Positions 47,139 through 57,997 of a stretch of DNA of 64,000 nucleotides are shown in pieces; the first letter of the stretch is position 1; each line of letters starts with the position of its first letter. Below the pieces are notes generated by a model. It was not told the DNA's origin, searched no databases, and saw only the letters and a program-made list of their open reading frames with translations. This stretch comes from Dactylorhiza incarnata (lineage: Eukaryota > Streptophyta > Magnoliopsida > Asparagales > Orchidaceae), in the NCBI GenBank assembly GCA_033032865.1, contig JAWHQI010000079.1, positions 6,080,501-6,144,500 of the forward strand. Direction: 5' to 3'. Made by a program: the position numbers and the translations under genes.

Positions 47139-48710
47139 TGTTGGGAAAAACCCTTGGGATTTATCTAACAAATTATTTAAAGTGACTTCATCAGTTAGGT
47201 TATATTATCCTCATTGTATAGTAAGGGTAAATTGGTCATTTGATGTCTTAGGATGTCACACTCACATTAGAGTGTCAAGACCAAGTCAATCATAAAATTA
47301 GTTAAGTTAAGACTTGCGTCAAATGAAAGTCGACGCAACTTTGACTTTATGTCGACGCAACTCTGACTAAAAGTCCAAGCAACTTAACCAGTCTGTCGAA
47401 GTATAAGTCAAGTCGGCGCAATGTCGAAAGGGACTCGACGTAGAAGGAAGAGCCTGACGAAGCCATCTAAGAAGTCAACGCAACTTCGACTTCAATTCGA
47501 CGCAGAAGTTAAAGCTCAAGTCCAAGTATTCAACTCGACAGATACATCGATAAGGAATCGACATAACGCCGACATCTGAGTTCATTCAGAGCTAAGAAAG
47601 GATTCGAAGCTACTCCTATAAGAACTCAGAGGTGCGTCGATATGAAGAATGATGAATTCGACGCAACGTCGAATACAGTCAGAAAAGGAAGCTTTTTCTG
47701 GTGTCCTTTGAAGACCTTTTCAGAAGGATCACAAGGCTAAAGACAGTTCTCCAACGACTCGTTTATTGCCAAGGATGGAATGGAGCATTCTAGGACACAA
47801 CAAAAACACTCTTGGAATGTTTTCAAATCTGATGGATGGGTCGGGATCAAAAGAAGAACGAAAAATTATGTGTCCAAAAAGAATTCCTTTTCAGGACAGC
47901 CTAAAAGAAAAAGGTATTTCAAATTCCAATCATACAAAATAAGTATGCCAAAGGGGAGAAGAAAACCAGAGCATTCATTACATTATTCTCATCTGTCGAA
48001 TAGGGTCTTCTTCTTCTTCCTTTCAAAACCCTAAGATAGAAAACAAGTGCTCTGAACAGAAAAGGAAACAGCTGCTTCTTCTTCTTCACCTTACAACAAC
48101 AAGTTTTCAGCAAGTTCTTACAGAAAAAGGATTCAGTCAAATAACCCTTGCAACCATCACAATCATAAGCAAGAGTTCATCATATACAGATCTAGTGAAA
48201 ACCAGAAGCTGGAGAATTGTTTCTGAAGGATTCTGAAAAATAGAATTCTATTCTTTTTCTTCTTCCTTTCTTCTCACTTTTCCTTCAACTGTAAAAGAGT
48301 TTATTAATCCCTCTTCCGAAGGATTCAGTGGTTCTAAGAGTCTCCTTATCAAAAGACTCAGTGGTTCTGAGAGTCTCCTTATCAAAAGACTCAGTGGTTC
48401 TTAGAGTCTCCTTATCAAAAGACTTAGGCATAGGTTGTGCAATCCTACCAGGGAGGTAGAAGAGAGGACTACCCATATTTTGGGGAACCTCTATAAAAAT
48501 TCCCGTGTCTTCTGTGCATGCTTTTCTGTATTGTTCATATTTCTTTTTTTTTATATTTTCAGTAATCTGTATTTACTTTATTCTGTCTTAGGATTGCTGA
48601 TTGCATAATGCCTAGTGTTTTTATTGTGTGTGCATAAATAGAATAAACAATATTTTAAAACTCTAATCACCCCCTCTAGAGAATACTCAAAGGCACACTG
48701 TGCACTTTCA
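47139..48710 (+). repeat. Element B 3' LTR
   Basis: 1572 bp, preceded by the polypurine tract AGGGGGAGAT (47129-47138). It carries the same U3 motif cluster, leader stem-loops and CTCTAGAG end as the 5' copy. Confidence 0.94.
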
Positions 48711-48715
48711 ATTAT

Positions 48716-49347
48716 TTATCCGGAATTGTAATTCTTGGTAGATTTCATACCTTGTGATTGAGAAATCTTAGGAATGCTAAGATCTAGTATGGATAAAGGG
48801 AATTGCTTGTTAATCTAGAAATAGTTATACAAAATTCTCCCGTGTTTTAGCTAAAACTAAAGATGAGAATTATATTGAGTTTAAAACAAGTGTAGGGGTT
48901 TTGATTTGGGAGAAATCCTAATAAATCAATCTAAACTTAATTAGTATTAATTTGCTCGAGAAAGAAGTTAATTTATTTGTGAAATCTTTGCGGTCTAGTC
49001 TGAGTTGACAGAAGAGATGAAGAATTCAAGGATCATTTACTTCAACTAAGTGTTTTTTTACATACAAATGCTTTCTTTGAATCATTTTGTTCTTAGTATT
49101 CAGATCAATATTAAGAATTTGATTCCATCGTAATTTGGTTTTAAAGTAGAAAATCACCTTTAATTTACCTTGGTAGATAATATATGAAAAGCGAGTATGA
49201 GTAATCGAAAAGACCCCTTGGAATATAACATGAGATAGAAATATCTTATTTACTATGAATGATATGTTCACTTGCCTTATTTAATCCATAGAAAAGAATT
49301 TCATCTAATCCTACGAACGTAGGATTATCACTTGAAATTAATCATCA
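48716..49347 (+). mobile_element. Athila-like element F, 5' LTR segment 3
   Basis: AT-rich LTR end, without ORFs, running from B's right flank to ATCATCA at 49347, seven bases before the primer site. With 10841-11680 and 28883-29065 it makes one LTR spread over about 38 kb. Confidence 0.7.
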
Positions 49348-49353
49348 AGTTTT

Positions 49354-49371
49354 TGGCGTCGTTGCTAGGGA
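49354..49371 (+). promoter_or_regulatory. Primer-binding site of Athila-like element F
   Basis: TGGCGTCGTTGCTAGGGA is a slightly decayed form of the TGGCGCCGTTGCCGGGGA site characteristic of Athila-group Gypsy elements (tRNA-Asp primer, from general knowledge). Confidence 0.85.
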
Positions 49372-49559
49372 CGTCATATTTTCAATATTCTAAAAACTTA
49401 GATTTTATTAATCTACCTTTATTATTATTATTATTGTTATCATATTTTATACACATCACATGTTCTAGTTATCTAATATCAACCCTCTTTACAATTAATC
49501 TTGTTCATTATTTTATTTGTGTGTTTATTTCATTTGACCTTCTTTTGTAGTACGCTAGT

Positions 49560-51060
49560 TTATGACTAGTAAACAAAATACCGTCCTTGCCAAATTTCAG
49601 TATGAACCACAAAGAATACATCGTCAATCACATGTGACTAATTTAGATGCCAGTACAAGTTTGAATAATTAGTCAGTGGAGGAGACATCAGTTCTAAATA
49701 CAAGTAATCTCAAACCATGATAGATAATCAGGACGAAGCGAATCAGCAACGAACCATAGCTGATTATGCATGTCCGGATACAACTGGAACATGATCTAGT
49801 ATTGCTCGGCCAGCTGTAGAAGCGAATAATTTTGAACTCAAACTACGGATTATGCAGATGGTGTAGCATTACGTCTAGTTCAATGAACTCCAAGACGAAG
49901 ACCCTAATATGCATATATCAAATTTCTTGGAGATATGTAACACTTTCATGATCAATGGAGCAACCAATGATGCCATTCGATTGATATTGTTTACATTTTC
50001 CTTGCTACACAAAGCAAAGCAGTGGTTGAACTCTCTACTAAGAGGGTCAATCACGACTTGGGATACATTGGTTGAAAAGTTTCTCTTGAAGTATTTCCCA
50101 CCATCAATCTACTAAGCTCAAAAATGATATAACCACCTACTTTCAGTTGGAAAATAGAAACACTATATGACACCTGGGAGCACTTCAAAGAACTATTGCG
50201 TCATTTGCCTCATCAAGAAATACCTGTTTGGCAACAAATCCAAATATTTTATAATAGTCTGAACCTAGCTACAAGGCAATTGTTAGATTATGCTGTTAGA
50301 GGAGAATTGAACAACAAAATCCCTGACACAACAACAGAGTTGATCGAAGGCATGGCCATGAACAATGTCTAATGGAGCATAGCCAGAACCAAACTAACCA
50401 GGCCCACTAGTGTTTGTGACATTGACGTTGTCACAACTTTAAAGATCCAAGTGGATAAACTTCATCAAAAGATGGACAACCTCTCTCTTGCCTAACCACC
50501 TCCTATGACACCACAATGGGATCCGGCAAGTGGTGGATCTACGTAACACAAACAAGTAGACTACATGGGCAATGTGAATAGACCCTCTTTCAACCCCATA
50601 AATAACCCATGTAGTGCAACCTATAATCTGGGATGGAGAAATCACCTAAATTTCTCTTGGGGAGGACAAGGTCCTAAGAAACAAAATGCCGCACCACCAG
50701 GATATCAACATCAACTTCCATTTGAGCAAAGGAAGCCACCAGTTGAGGAAGTCTTAGCAAAGTTCATGCAGACGGCGAAAAAATCTTTCTGGAATCAAGA
50801 GAGCTCTATTTGTAATCTAGAAAATCAAGTTGGGCAATTAGCAAAACTTTTCTGGGAATGTTCGCTCGGAGCTCTACCAGGAAACACTTAAACAAATCCA
50901 AGGGAGCAAGCCAAGGAAGTCACTTTGCGTAGCAGGAGGGAACTTCACCAACCAAGTATTATTATCAAGGAAGTTGTAGAGAATGATCCACTCCCAGAAT
51001 CTATTCAAGCACTAGTGGAGCCTCTTCCGCCTTTGAAAGAATTCAAACATCCTATTCCCT
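49560..51060 (+). pseudogene. gag: Athila-like element F gag
   Basis: Stop-ridden. The best part (49909-50115) reads SNFLEICNTFMINGATNDAI then AKQWLNSLLRGSITTWDTLV and KYFPPS, a typical Athila capsid stretch. Later parts (50565-50890) keep a region with LENQVGQLAK. Many stops show it is much older than A, B, C or E. Confidence 0.85.
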
Positions 51061-52300
51061 ACCCAACAAAGTTGAACAATGAGTGCATGGATGTATAATA
51101 CGGTAAATTTCTATCTTTATTTAAACAATTACATATCAATTTACCTTTTGCTGAGGATATTTCATAGATGCTCAAGTACGCTAAGTTTTTAAAGGATTTA
51201 CTTTCTAATAAAAAGAAACTAGAGGAGCTTTCCATGATAATATTTGGTGAAGAATGTTCCGCGATCTTGTAGAACAAATTACCACAAAAGCTAACTGATC
51301 TAGGTAGCTTTTCTATTCCATGTTTAATTGGTAATCTCCAAGTAAATAGGGCTCTAGCTGATTTAGGAACCAGTATTAATCTCATGCAGCACAAACTTTT
51401 TCTAAGGATAGGAATAAGCGAATTTTGCCTAACTAGAATGGGTATTCAACTTGCTGATCGTACAGTAAAATACCCGAGGGGAGTTATAGAAGATGTATTA
51501 GTAAAAGTTGATAAAATTATTTTCCCCGCGGATTTTGTTATTCTAGATATGGATGAAGATATCGAAATTCCACTTATACTTGGTCATCCTTTCCTAGCAA
51601 CTTCTAGGACATTAATTGATGTTTTTGATGAAAAACTAGTTTTATAAGTTGGTGAAGAGGAGGTTACATTTCATGTTAACAACACTATGAAACAACCATT
51701 GGAAGCTGATGATTCATGTTATTTTATTAGTACTATGTATCATGTTGTTTCTTCAATACCTTCTGAACTTCTTTATAATGATCCTTTAGAGAGATCACTT
51801 GAAAGATTTCAATCGTGTTGATGTGTGTAATCATTTAGCTTATCTCGAGGATTCTCGATCTTTAACTAGAAAGGTAAATTTTGATGTGATTAATCAGAAC
51901 GATAAGGATTGATTAAAGGAAATCACTAACGATCCACCAACTGTGGAGTTAAAAAAGTTACCTGATCATCTTGAATATGCATTTTTAGGATCTAATTCTA
52001 CTTTTTCAGTTATTGTCTCTTCTAATTTATCTGATTTCGAAAAATCAAAATTGGTTGATGTTTTACAAAACATAAGAGAGCAATAACGTAGTCAATTTCA
52101 GATATTTAGCGCATCAGTCCATTATTTTTTATGCATAAAATACTTATGGAAGATGATTATAAACCATCAATCCAACCTCATTGGAGGCTTAATCCAAATA
52201 TGAAAGAGGTTGTTAAAACTGAAGTCTTGAAACTGCTAGATTCTGGAATAATCTATCCTATTTTTGATAGTTCATTGGTGAGTCATGTACATGTAGTCCC
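51061..52300 (+). pseudogene. pol: Athila-like element F protease and start of RT
   Basis: Protease has ADLGTSINLM (Asp codon at 51360) and the segment IQLADRTVKYPRGVIEDVLV, PADFVILDMDED and LGHPFLATSRTLIDV, standard for Athila. A spacer with several stops leads to RT: MHKILMEDDYKPSI, RLNPNMKEVVKTEVLKLLD and GIIYPIFDSSLVSHVHVVP. It is cut by element E within that last motif and resumes at 59740. Confidence 0.9.
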
Positions 52301-53036
52301 TATTGGGAAAATGACCCTCAACGTTCCCTTGATTTGAACAGTCCTCACACTCAATGCTAAGTACAAGTTGTACTTGATAAACCCTATTTCTATCTCATAA
52401 GTATGTAGGACAAGGGCACACCATGGTGTAATGTTTGATCAGCTGAGACAAGCTCTCTGTCTCAGCTGAACCGCTGAGACAAGACCAGGAGCTGCTGAGA
52501 AGGCATCTGGGCAAGCTGAGCTGCAAATAGAAGAAACCGCTGAGACAACTATCTGTCTCAGCGGATCCGCTGAGACGGGACAGAAGCAACCGCTGAGAAG
52601 GTTAACCATCTCAGCCCAACCGCTGAGATAGTTCAAACGTGATCTGACGGGTTCTGCTTTTGGCGCAAGCTGCAGAAATGCGTATTGGGGCCCACCAATC
52701 ACTCCCATACCTGTCAGGAGGACAACAAAGATCCGTTGAAGATCGAAGGAGTATAAAAGAAATAAGTTAGGGTTGAGAAACAATCCACTGCTATCAATCT
52801 TTCTCTCGAGCGCACAAAGAAGTGGAAGCGAACTGCTCCATTGTCGGCAGCCAAGAACTGAGCTAACACAAGGCTGCAAGGAGAAAAGAGATAGCTCATC
52901 TTGATTCATCTCAAGATAGAGCAAGTAGATCCAGTCCTTCATCTGAAGGGCTGATCAAGAAGAATAAGGCTTAGCAAGTAGATCCAGTCCATCATCTGAA
53001 GGGCTGATCAAGAAGAATCAAGTTGGAGCTGCACTT

Positions 53037-54234
53037 TGTTGAAATTGTTGAAGTGGAGTGGAAGGTGGCCGACGTTCTGAATTTTGGAGACCGCAGAGAC
53101 CGCGCGGCTTGTGTTGGTATTTTGCCGGTCTGGCTCTGCCGGTCTGGTTCTGTCGGTCTGCTGGTTGACCAGTTTGTTCCTGGTTGTTGCGGTCTCTCTC
53201 TGAGTTGTTCTGCTTGGTCTGTCTATCTTCTTTGTAGAAGACCGGGCGGTCTGTTCTTATGTAATCGCCTGACTGGGTGGCTTGTGTTGATCGATCTGGC
53301 GACTTGTCTAAAGTCGGCCAGATGGTTCTTGGTTTGCTCCTGGTGATCTAAGGAAGGAGCGTTCTTGTGCCCACGCGGCTTGTGCGCGGTCTCGTGTTCG
53401 CATGACTTGTGCGCGATCTGTCTGCTGATCTGCGGTCTTGGACGGAAGGATGTCCAAGTGGTCTGATCGCGCGGTCTACTTTGTGAGACCGCTGGCAATC
53501 TGAGGTGTGGTGATTGTATCTCTCCTGTGCGGTGACGACATCCGTCTACCCGCCTATAAATAGGGGTGCATGGCCCGTCATTTGTAACGAGAACTGTAAG
53601 AAATAGAGCCTAGGTTAATTCATGCAGTCTCAACTTTGAGGTCGGGCGGTCTCGGAAGCGAGTTGACTGTTTGTTGTGTTCGCAGGTTTGCGTTCAGCAG
53701 GTTGCGGTCTCCTTACTTGGTGATTTCCCAACGACTTGAATAAACAGTTCAGCAGCGGCTTGTCTGCGAACTGGTTTATGTTTGTTCTTGTGCTGTTCGC
53801 AGCGAGCTGAGCGGTCAGGCGACCTTCAGCGGTTAGGCGATCTGAGTTGCGGTCTGGCGTCAGCTTCTGTTCTTCGTTCAATTCAATAAGCTCCAGTTCA
53901 TGCGGTCTGAGGTGGCAGTCTTGCAGTGCAGACGGTCTGTCTGTTTTCTGTTCGCGCGGTCTCTGGTCAAGCCGGGCGATCTCTGGAGTTGTGCGGTCTG
54001 TGCAGTCTCTGCTTTGTCAAGCCGCCAGTTTTACTTTTTGGTGTTTTGTTCTTCTCTCCTCCATGATTCTTATGAATCATGTCTCGCCATGTATACCTCG
54101 CACTGTAATCAAGTATTGTGATTCAATAAAGTTTTGTGTTGCTGTACGTGCGGCATATTGTAGTTGTTTGGCTATAACTCAGTTGATGCAACTCCTGCTT
54201 ACTCCTAAACGATTCAAATTCAAAATTTTTAACA
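53037..54234 (+). mobile_element. Element G: solo LTR (1198 bp)
   Basis: Begins TGTTGAAATTG, ends TTTTTAACA, with a perfect CACTT target duplication (53032-53036 and 54235-54239) inside E's LTR. It has a TATA box TATAAATA (53555-53562) and AATAAA at 54125-54130. There is no primer site, interior or polypurine tract, so it is the product of LTR-LTR recombination. It is dense in CGGTCT/GCGGTCTG motifs (about 18). Family unknown and unlike the other LTRs here. Confidence 0.92.
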
Positions 54235-54349
54235 CACTTCTCCACCCTGGTTCAAGTCTGCAACAGCAGCTGATAAGAAGAAGAAGAAGAAGAACAAGAC
54301 TTGACCTCTTCTTCCTTCTATTTGTAATCCATATTATATCATCTGTAGG

Positions 54350-54610
54350 AGCCTTTGGGTTCTGAGTCTGTAGGGCTTTATTGCCTGAGTTTGTAGGGTT
54401 GTTAGGCCTGAGATTGTAGGGCTGTTAGGCCTGAGATTGTAGGGCTGTTAGGCCTGAGATTGTATGGTAATTAGGCCTAAGGTTGTAGGACCAGGAGGTG
54501 GTCTGAGTTGTAGGAGGAGGATTCCTCTGAGGTAGGGCTTCTATGCCTGAGGTAGGGTTTGGGAAAACCTGAGAGATCCTGTGGGATCTGTGCTGTAGGC
54601 TCTTGGAGCT
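54350..54610 (+). repeat. Mini-hairpin array in E leader (5' LTR)
   Basis: Stems with 3-6 nt loops separated by TGAG(N)TTGTAG linkers. Examples are GACCA/TGGTC (54489-54503), GAGG/CCTC (near 54517-54527), GGTTT/AAACC (near 54557-54569), GATCC/GGATC (54575-54588) and GCTC/GAGC (54599-54609). Several GGGC/GCCT units need a G-U pair. The copy in the 3' LTR is at about 59250-59515. Units resemble those of J read on the minus strand. Confidence 0.87.
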
Positions 54611-54874
54611 GAGTTTGGAGAAGTTGGCCTTGTCTAACTCATTGTTAGAAAAGTGAAGGGGGAAAGAAGACTACTCAAGACACCCTGTCTTGAGGAACCT
54701 CTATAAATGCTTGCGTGTTTTCTGTGTGCTTGATAATTTACTAACCTAAAATTAGAAAACACTAAGCCTAAATAAAAGAAACCTATTCACCCCCCCCTTC
54801 TAGGTATCAGAGTTTGGTCAAGAAGGACATAATTGTCTGACCAGATCCTATAAAGGAATAGTCTTATCAATCCA

Positions 54875-56194
54875 ATGGCTTCCTCTGGATTGCAGAAGGA
54901 GAATGGTGATAAGAAGCATCATCACCAAAAGGATAGGAAGGGTGAAAAATCCTTCCTAGCAAAGAAAGGAAAAAGCTGGAGTGAATCTGAATCCTCAACT
55001 TCAGATTCAGAGAATGAAGAAGAAGCCTACATAGGGTTGTTTGTAGCAGAAGAAGATGAAGATTATCCTGCTGCCAAGGTTGGAGTCAGGGCCCCTCTAT
55101 CACACTCAGATAGTGATATAGAGGAGGATGAAGAGGACAATGTTCAGCTAGGCCTCATGGCCATCACTGATGATGACGACAGTCAGAACATCTCAGAAAA
55201 TGAACAGTTAATTCATTCATTATCCTCTTCTGATTATGAGACTGGCCCAGAATCTGGAGCACCTTCATCAATTGGTGGAAGTGATTCAGAAGCTGAGGTA
55301 GATGTCAATCAATTGATTGACAAGTATGATGCTCTCTTGGAAGCTCTGAAAAGGAGCAAAAAGCTAGCCAAGAGGCAAGCCCAAAAGATAGATTCCCTTA
55401 AGATGGAAAAACAAGAATGCACCGAATCTTCTACCACGATGAATCAGATGTATAGGGAAATTAGCCATCTGAAGGAGATAACTATCACCCATCTGAGCAC
55501 CATATCCCTGAAGAACAAGGTCATCAAGGATCTTGAGGAGAAGCTTGTGAAAGAAAGAAGCCTAGTGGCTCAATTCTCCAAGCCAAAATCTGTGCTCCCT
55601 ATTATTGACTCCTTCTCTTCTCAATCCAATAGAAGAGGACTAAGATTCAATAAAATAGAAGCAGGAGAAGGGAGTGGAGAAAAGAGCAGGGTTAAGGCTA
55701 AGCCTCAAACCACCTTTCAAAAGGTATTACTCCCTTCCAACAGGTATGACCATGAAAGCATGTATGGTCATTGGAAGAATGGAAGTACCTATAGGAAGGA
55801 AAATACTCCTTCTCATAGTGGAAGAAAGGGAATGGGATTGAGTGCTATGAAGGCTCCCCATGAGGAAATTCAAATGGCCCAACCTGGACCATTTGTATTT
55901 GGTACATCAGCCCCTTCATTCAAGAATAAGAAAGCAAGCCCTTCTAAGGTTGATTCAGCCAAGAACATGACTGCTGCCAAATCAGTGGACATGTCTAATT
56001 GCTTAGTGTCTAATGCCATCAAAACTTGCATTGCCCAAAATCCAAAGCAAGTTGATGCCATTAATATAAAGACCTCTAAGACTGTCCACAGATTGACTTT
56101 CAGCCAAATCCTTGCTGAAAGAAACAAAAGAAAAGCTGTTGTCTCTCCTCCTGAACATGTGGACTGTGCTGCGCACCCGTCAAGAAATGTTTAG
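54875..56194 (+). CDS. Element E gag, C-terminal part only (439 aa, open)
   Basis: ATG 54875, 70 bases after the fused LTR/primer junction. It opens MASSGLQKENGDKKHHHQKD, then acidic serine blocks, a coiled-coil-like stretch (about residues 160-240) and PIIDSFSS (compare PIIDTFSG at the end of C's gag). The N-terminal capsid core and first CCHC knuckle present in C are missing, so a deletion joined the leader to mid-gag. The open frame of 440 codons contrasts with the wrecked pol. It may still make an RNA-binding gag fragment, but this is inference. Confidence 0.85.
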   Translation: MASSGLQKENGDKKHHHQKDRKGEKSFLAKKGKSWSESESSTSDSENEEEAYIGLFVAEEDEDYPAAKVGVRAPLSHSDSDIEEDEEDNVQLGLMAITDDDDSQNISENEQLIHSLSSSDYETGPESGAPSSIGGSDSEAEVDVNQLIDKYDALLEALKRSKKLAKRQAQKIDSLKMEKQECTESSTTMNQMYREISHLKEITITHLSTISLKNKVIKDLEEKLVKERSLVAQFSKPKSVLPIIDSFSSQSNRRGLRFNKIEAGEGSGEKSRVKAKPQTTFQKVLLPSNRYDHESMYGHWKNGSTYRKENTPSHSGRKGMGLSAMKAPHEEIQMAQPGPFVFGTSAPSFKNKKASPSKVDSAKNMTAAKSVDMSNCLVSNAIKTCIAQNPKQVDAINIKTSKTVHRLTFSQILAERNKRKAVVSPPEHVDCAAHPSRNV

Positions 56195-56999
56195 AAGAGG
56201 AGATACAACATTCATGAATATTGGTGTTGTGGTAAAGTAGGACACTTTGCCATAGACTGTTGGCACAATCCTGATGTGCCATGTGCAAAGATGAGCCTTC
56301 CTGCAAAGGGTGCAGCTAGTGTAAGGTCATTTCATCATGCTAACAAGTACCTAGGACCCAAAGCTACTTGGGCTCCTAAGGGTAATTAATTTCATCATGC
56401 AGGTTAGTTCAAATACCAGACTTGGGCAGATTTGGTATTTGGACAGTGGGTGCTCAAGACATATGACCGGCACCAAATGGATCTTCAGGAACAAGATGGA
56501 TGTCAAATCAGCTTTCCTAAATAGAAATCTGAAAAAGGAAGTATATGTAGAGCAGTCATCAGGTTGCAAGGAAGATAGGAAGAGCACAAGTGGGACTTGT
56601 CAATTCCTAGGAAGAAGGCTGATCTCTTGGAGCAGCAAGAAGCAAAGAAGTGTGACTATCTCCACTGCTGAGTCTGAAGACATTGCTGCAGGGATCTGTT
56701 GTGCACAGCTATTGTAGATTCAACACCAACTAGAGGACTACAACCTCAAGGTAAGTAACTCTCCTCTTTATTGTGACTCATCCAGTGCTATCTTTATTGC
56801 TAAGAATCCTGTCTCTCACAGCGGGACTAAGCATATAGAAATAAGATATCATTTTATAAGAGAACATATAGAATCTCAAGATATTTGCCTTGAATTTGTC
56901 CCCACTGACAGTCAAGTGGCTGATATCTTCACTAAGCCATTGGATGAGGCCAAGTTTAATGCCTTCAAGTTTGAACTAGGAATGTTAAATATAGAATAG
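56195..56999 (+). pseudogene. Element E collapsed mini-pol
   Basis: After the gag stop a second knuckle-like CCGKVGHFAIDC lies near 56225-56265. From 56397 one frame strings together protease WYLDSGCSRHMTG (Asp at 56442), RT start [19 protein letters not shown] (from 56496), then RNase [17 protein letters not shown] (from 56565). Integrase and the catalytic RT core are absent. A stop at 56715-56717 replaces Trp, and the frame continues to a natural end at 56997-56999 (ADIFTKPLDEAKFNAFKFEL). All three joins are in frame. Confidence 0.9.
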
Positions 57000-57189
57000 T
57001 ATAAAACACTTCATTCTTCCAATCTTGATTTGATAACTTAAAATGTTGACACATCAACCCTATAAGAGACATGATTAGGCATTCAAGTAATCCTATCTCT
57101 AATGATTTTAAAGTAGTATGATTAGCTTAACCAGAATAATCTGTTTCAGCTGAGCTTCAGTTTGCACTTGGACAGCAGGGAAAAGTCTC

Positions 57190-57660
57190 CGTTCGATGAA
57201 CTCTTTCCTGGGTTCGACGAACGTCGAGTTTGAGTTCGACGAACTCAGTTTGAGTTCGACGAACTCAGTTTGTGTTCGACGAACTCAACTTATGATGTAG
57301 TTCAGATGAACTCAGCCTTGAGTTCAACGAACTCAGCTCTATGATGTAGTTCAGATAAACTTAGCTTTGAGTTCGACGAACTCAGCCTTGAGTTCGACGA
57401 ACTTAGTTCTGTATTCAACAAATTTAGCCTTATAATGTAGTTCACATGAACTCCAGGTTGAGTTCGACGAACTCAATTTGAGTTCGACGAACTCAGCTCT
57501 GAGTTCAACGAAGTCAGCTCTATGATGTAGTTCACATGAACTCCAGTTTGAGTTCGACGAAATCAGCTCTATGATGTAGTTCAGATGAACTAAACCTCTT
57601 GTTCGACGAACTCTAGTTTTAGTTTGACGAACTTAGTTTGAGTTTGACGAACTCAACTCT
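57190..57660. repeat. GTTCGACGAAC array in E 3' region
   Basis: About 15 copies of GTTCGACGAACTC or one-base variants, around 20 bp apart in runs. They are punctuated by a second unit, ATGATGTAGTTCA(G/C)ATGAAC, which recurs about five times. Non-coding, between pol and the 3' LTR. Confidence 0.93.
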
Positions 57661-57703
57661 GATGTGTACAAAGTCATAACTTCTGATCCTCAAGCACTGA
57701 TGT

Positions 57704-57997
57704 GTGCTCAATCTAAGGGGGGAGCAGCCACAAGAGCCATCAACTGATAAAGATCAGGTCATAGCATTCCTGGACTCAATAGAAAAGAATGATCTCTCTG
57801 AGGGGGAGGAGGATGATCATGCTGGTGATGTCAATCTGAGTGATCATCAAGATCCTGACACTGAAGATGAGCAGGATGATCCAGCTGCTGTTATCAACAT
57901 TCAGCAAGACCTCCATCAACAGATCTATGAAGAAGCCAGAAAGGGGGAGGATACAAATGCAGTCATCACAGTCATGAGAAAAGATTTTTCTAAATGA
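57704..57997 (+). CDS. Small acidic ORF near E 3' LTR, unknown
   Basis: 97 codons, mostly Asp/Glu/Gln-rich (EGEEDDHAGDVNLSDHQDPD). It spans three GGGGGAG motifs that encode RGE, EGEED and KGED. It could be the tail of a lost third ORF, since B's third-ORF tail has the same kind of motif in coding sequence. I recognise no family. It could also be a chance ORF. Confidence 0.35.
   Translation: MLNLRGEQPQEPSTDKDQVIAFLDSIEKNDLSEGEEDDHAGDVNLSDHQDPDTEDEQDDPAAVINIQQDLHQQIYEEARKGEDTNAVITVMRKDFSK

Larger units (their letters stand above)
29066..48710 (+). mobile_element. Element B: gag plus third-ORF Copia element without pol
   Basis: LTRs at 29066-30645 and 47139-48710. The flanking 5-mers AATAT and ATTAT are probably a mutated target duplication. 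Removing element A leaves a unit of about 8 kb: 5' LTR, primer site, gag, about 1.3 kb with no pol, third ORF, polypurine tract, 3' LTR. No protease, integrase, RT or RNase H motif occurs anywhere in it, so it is non-autonomous. Its gag is clearly related to that of A, which is inserted in its third ORF. Confidence 0.92.
52301..54804 (+). repeat. Element E 5' LTR (interrupted by G, right end truncated)
   Basis: The parts 52301-53036 and 54240-54804 match 58412-59147 and 59148-59703 of the 3' LTR. The right end jumps from CTTCTAGG straight into TATCAGAG, so the last 30 or so LTR bases and the first bases of the primer site were deleted. A TATAAAAG box is at about 52752. A stem-loop array is at 54350-54610. 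Confidence 0.88.

Noticed and set aside
49332..49550. 72-codon ORF over the Athila primer site
   Set aside because: Low-complexity Leu/Ile-rich translation of AT-rich untranslated sequence.
52439..52942. 167-codon minus-strand ORF, with a near-identical one at 58550-59053
   Set aside because: It is duplicated because it lies in both LTRs of E; antisense, no domain and no expression signals.
57190..57660. CRISPR-like spaced repeat
   Set aside because: Repeats are degenerate and spacers are themselves repeated; the context is a plant retrotransposon.
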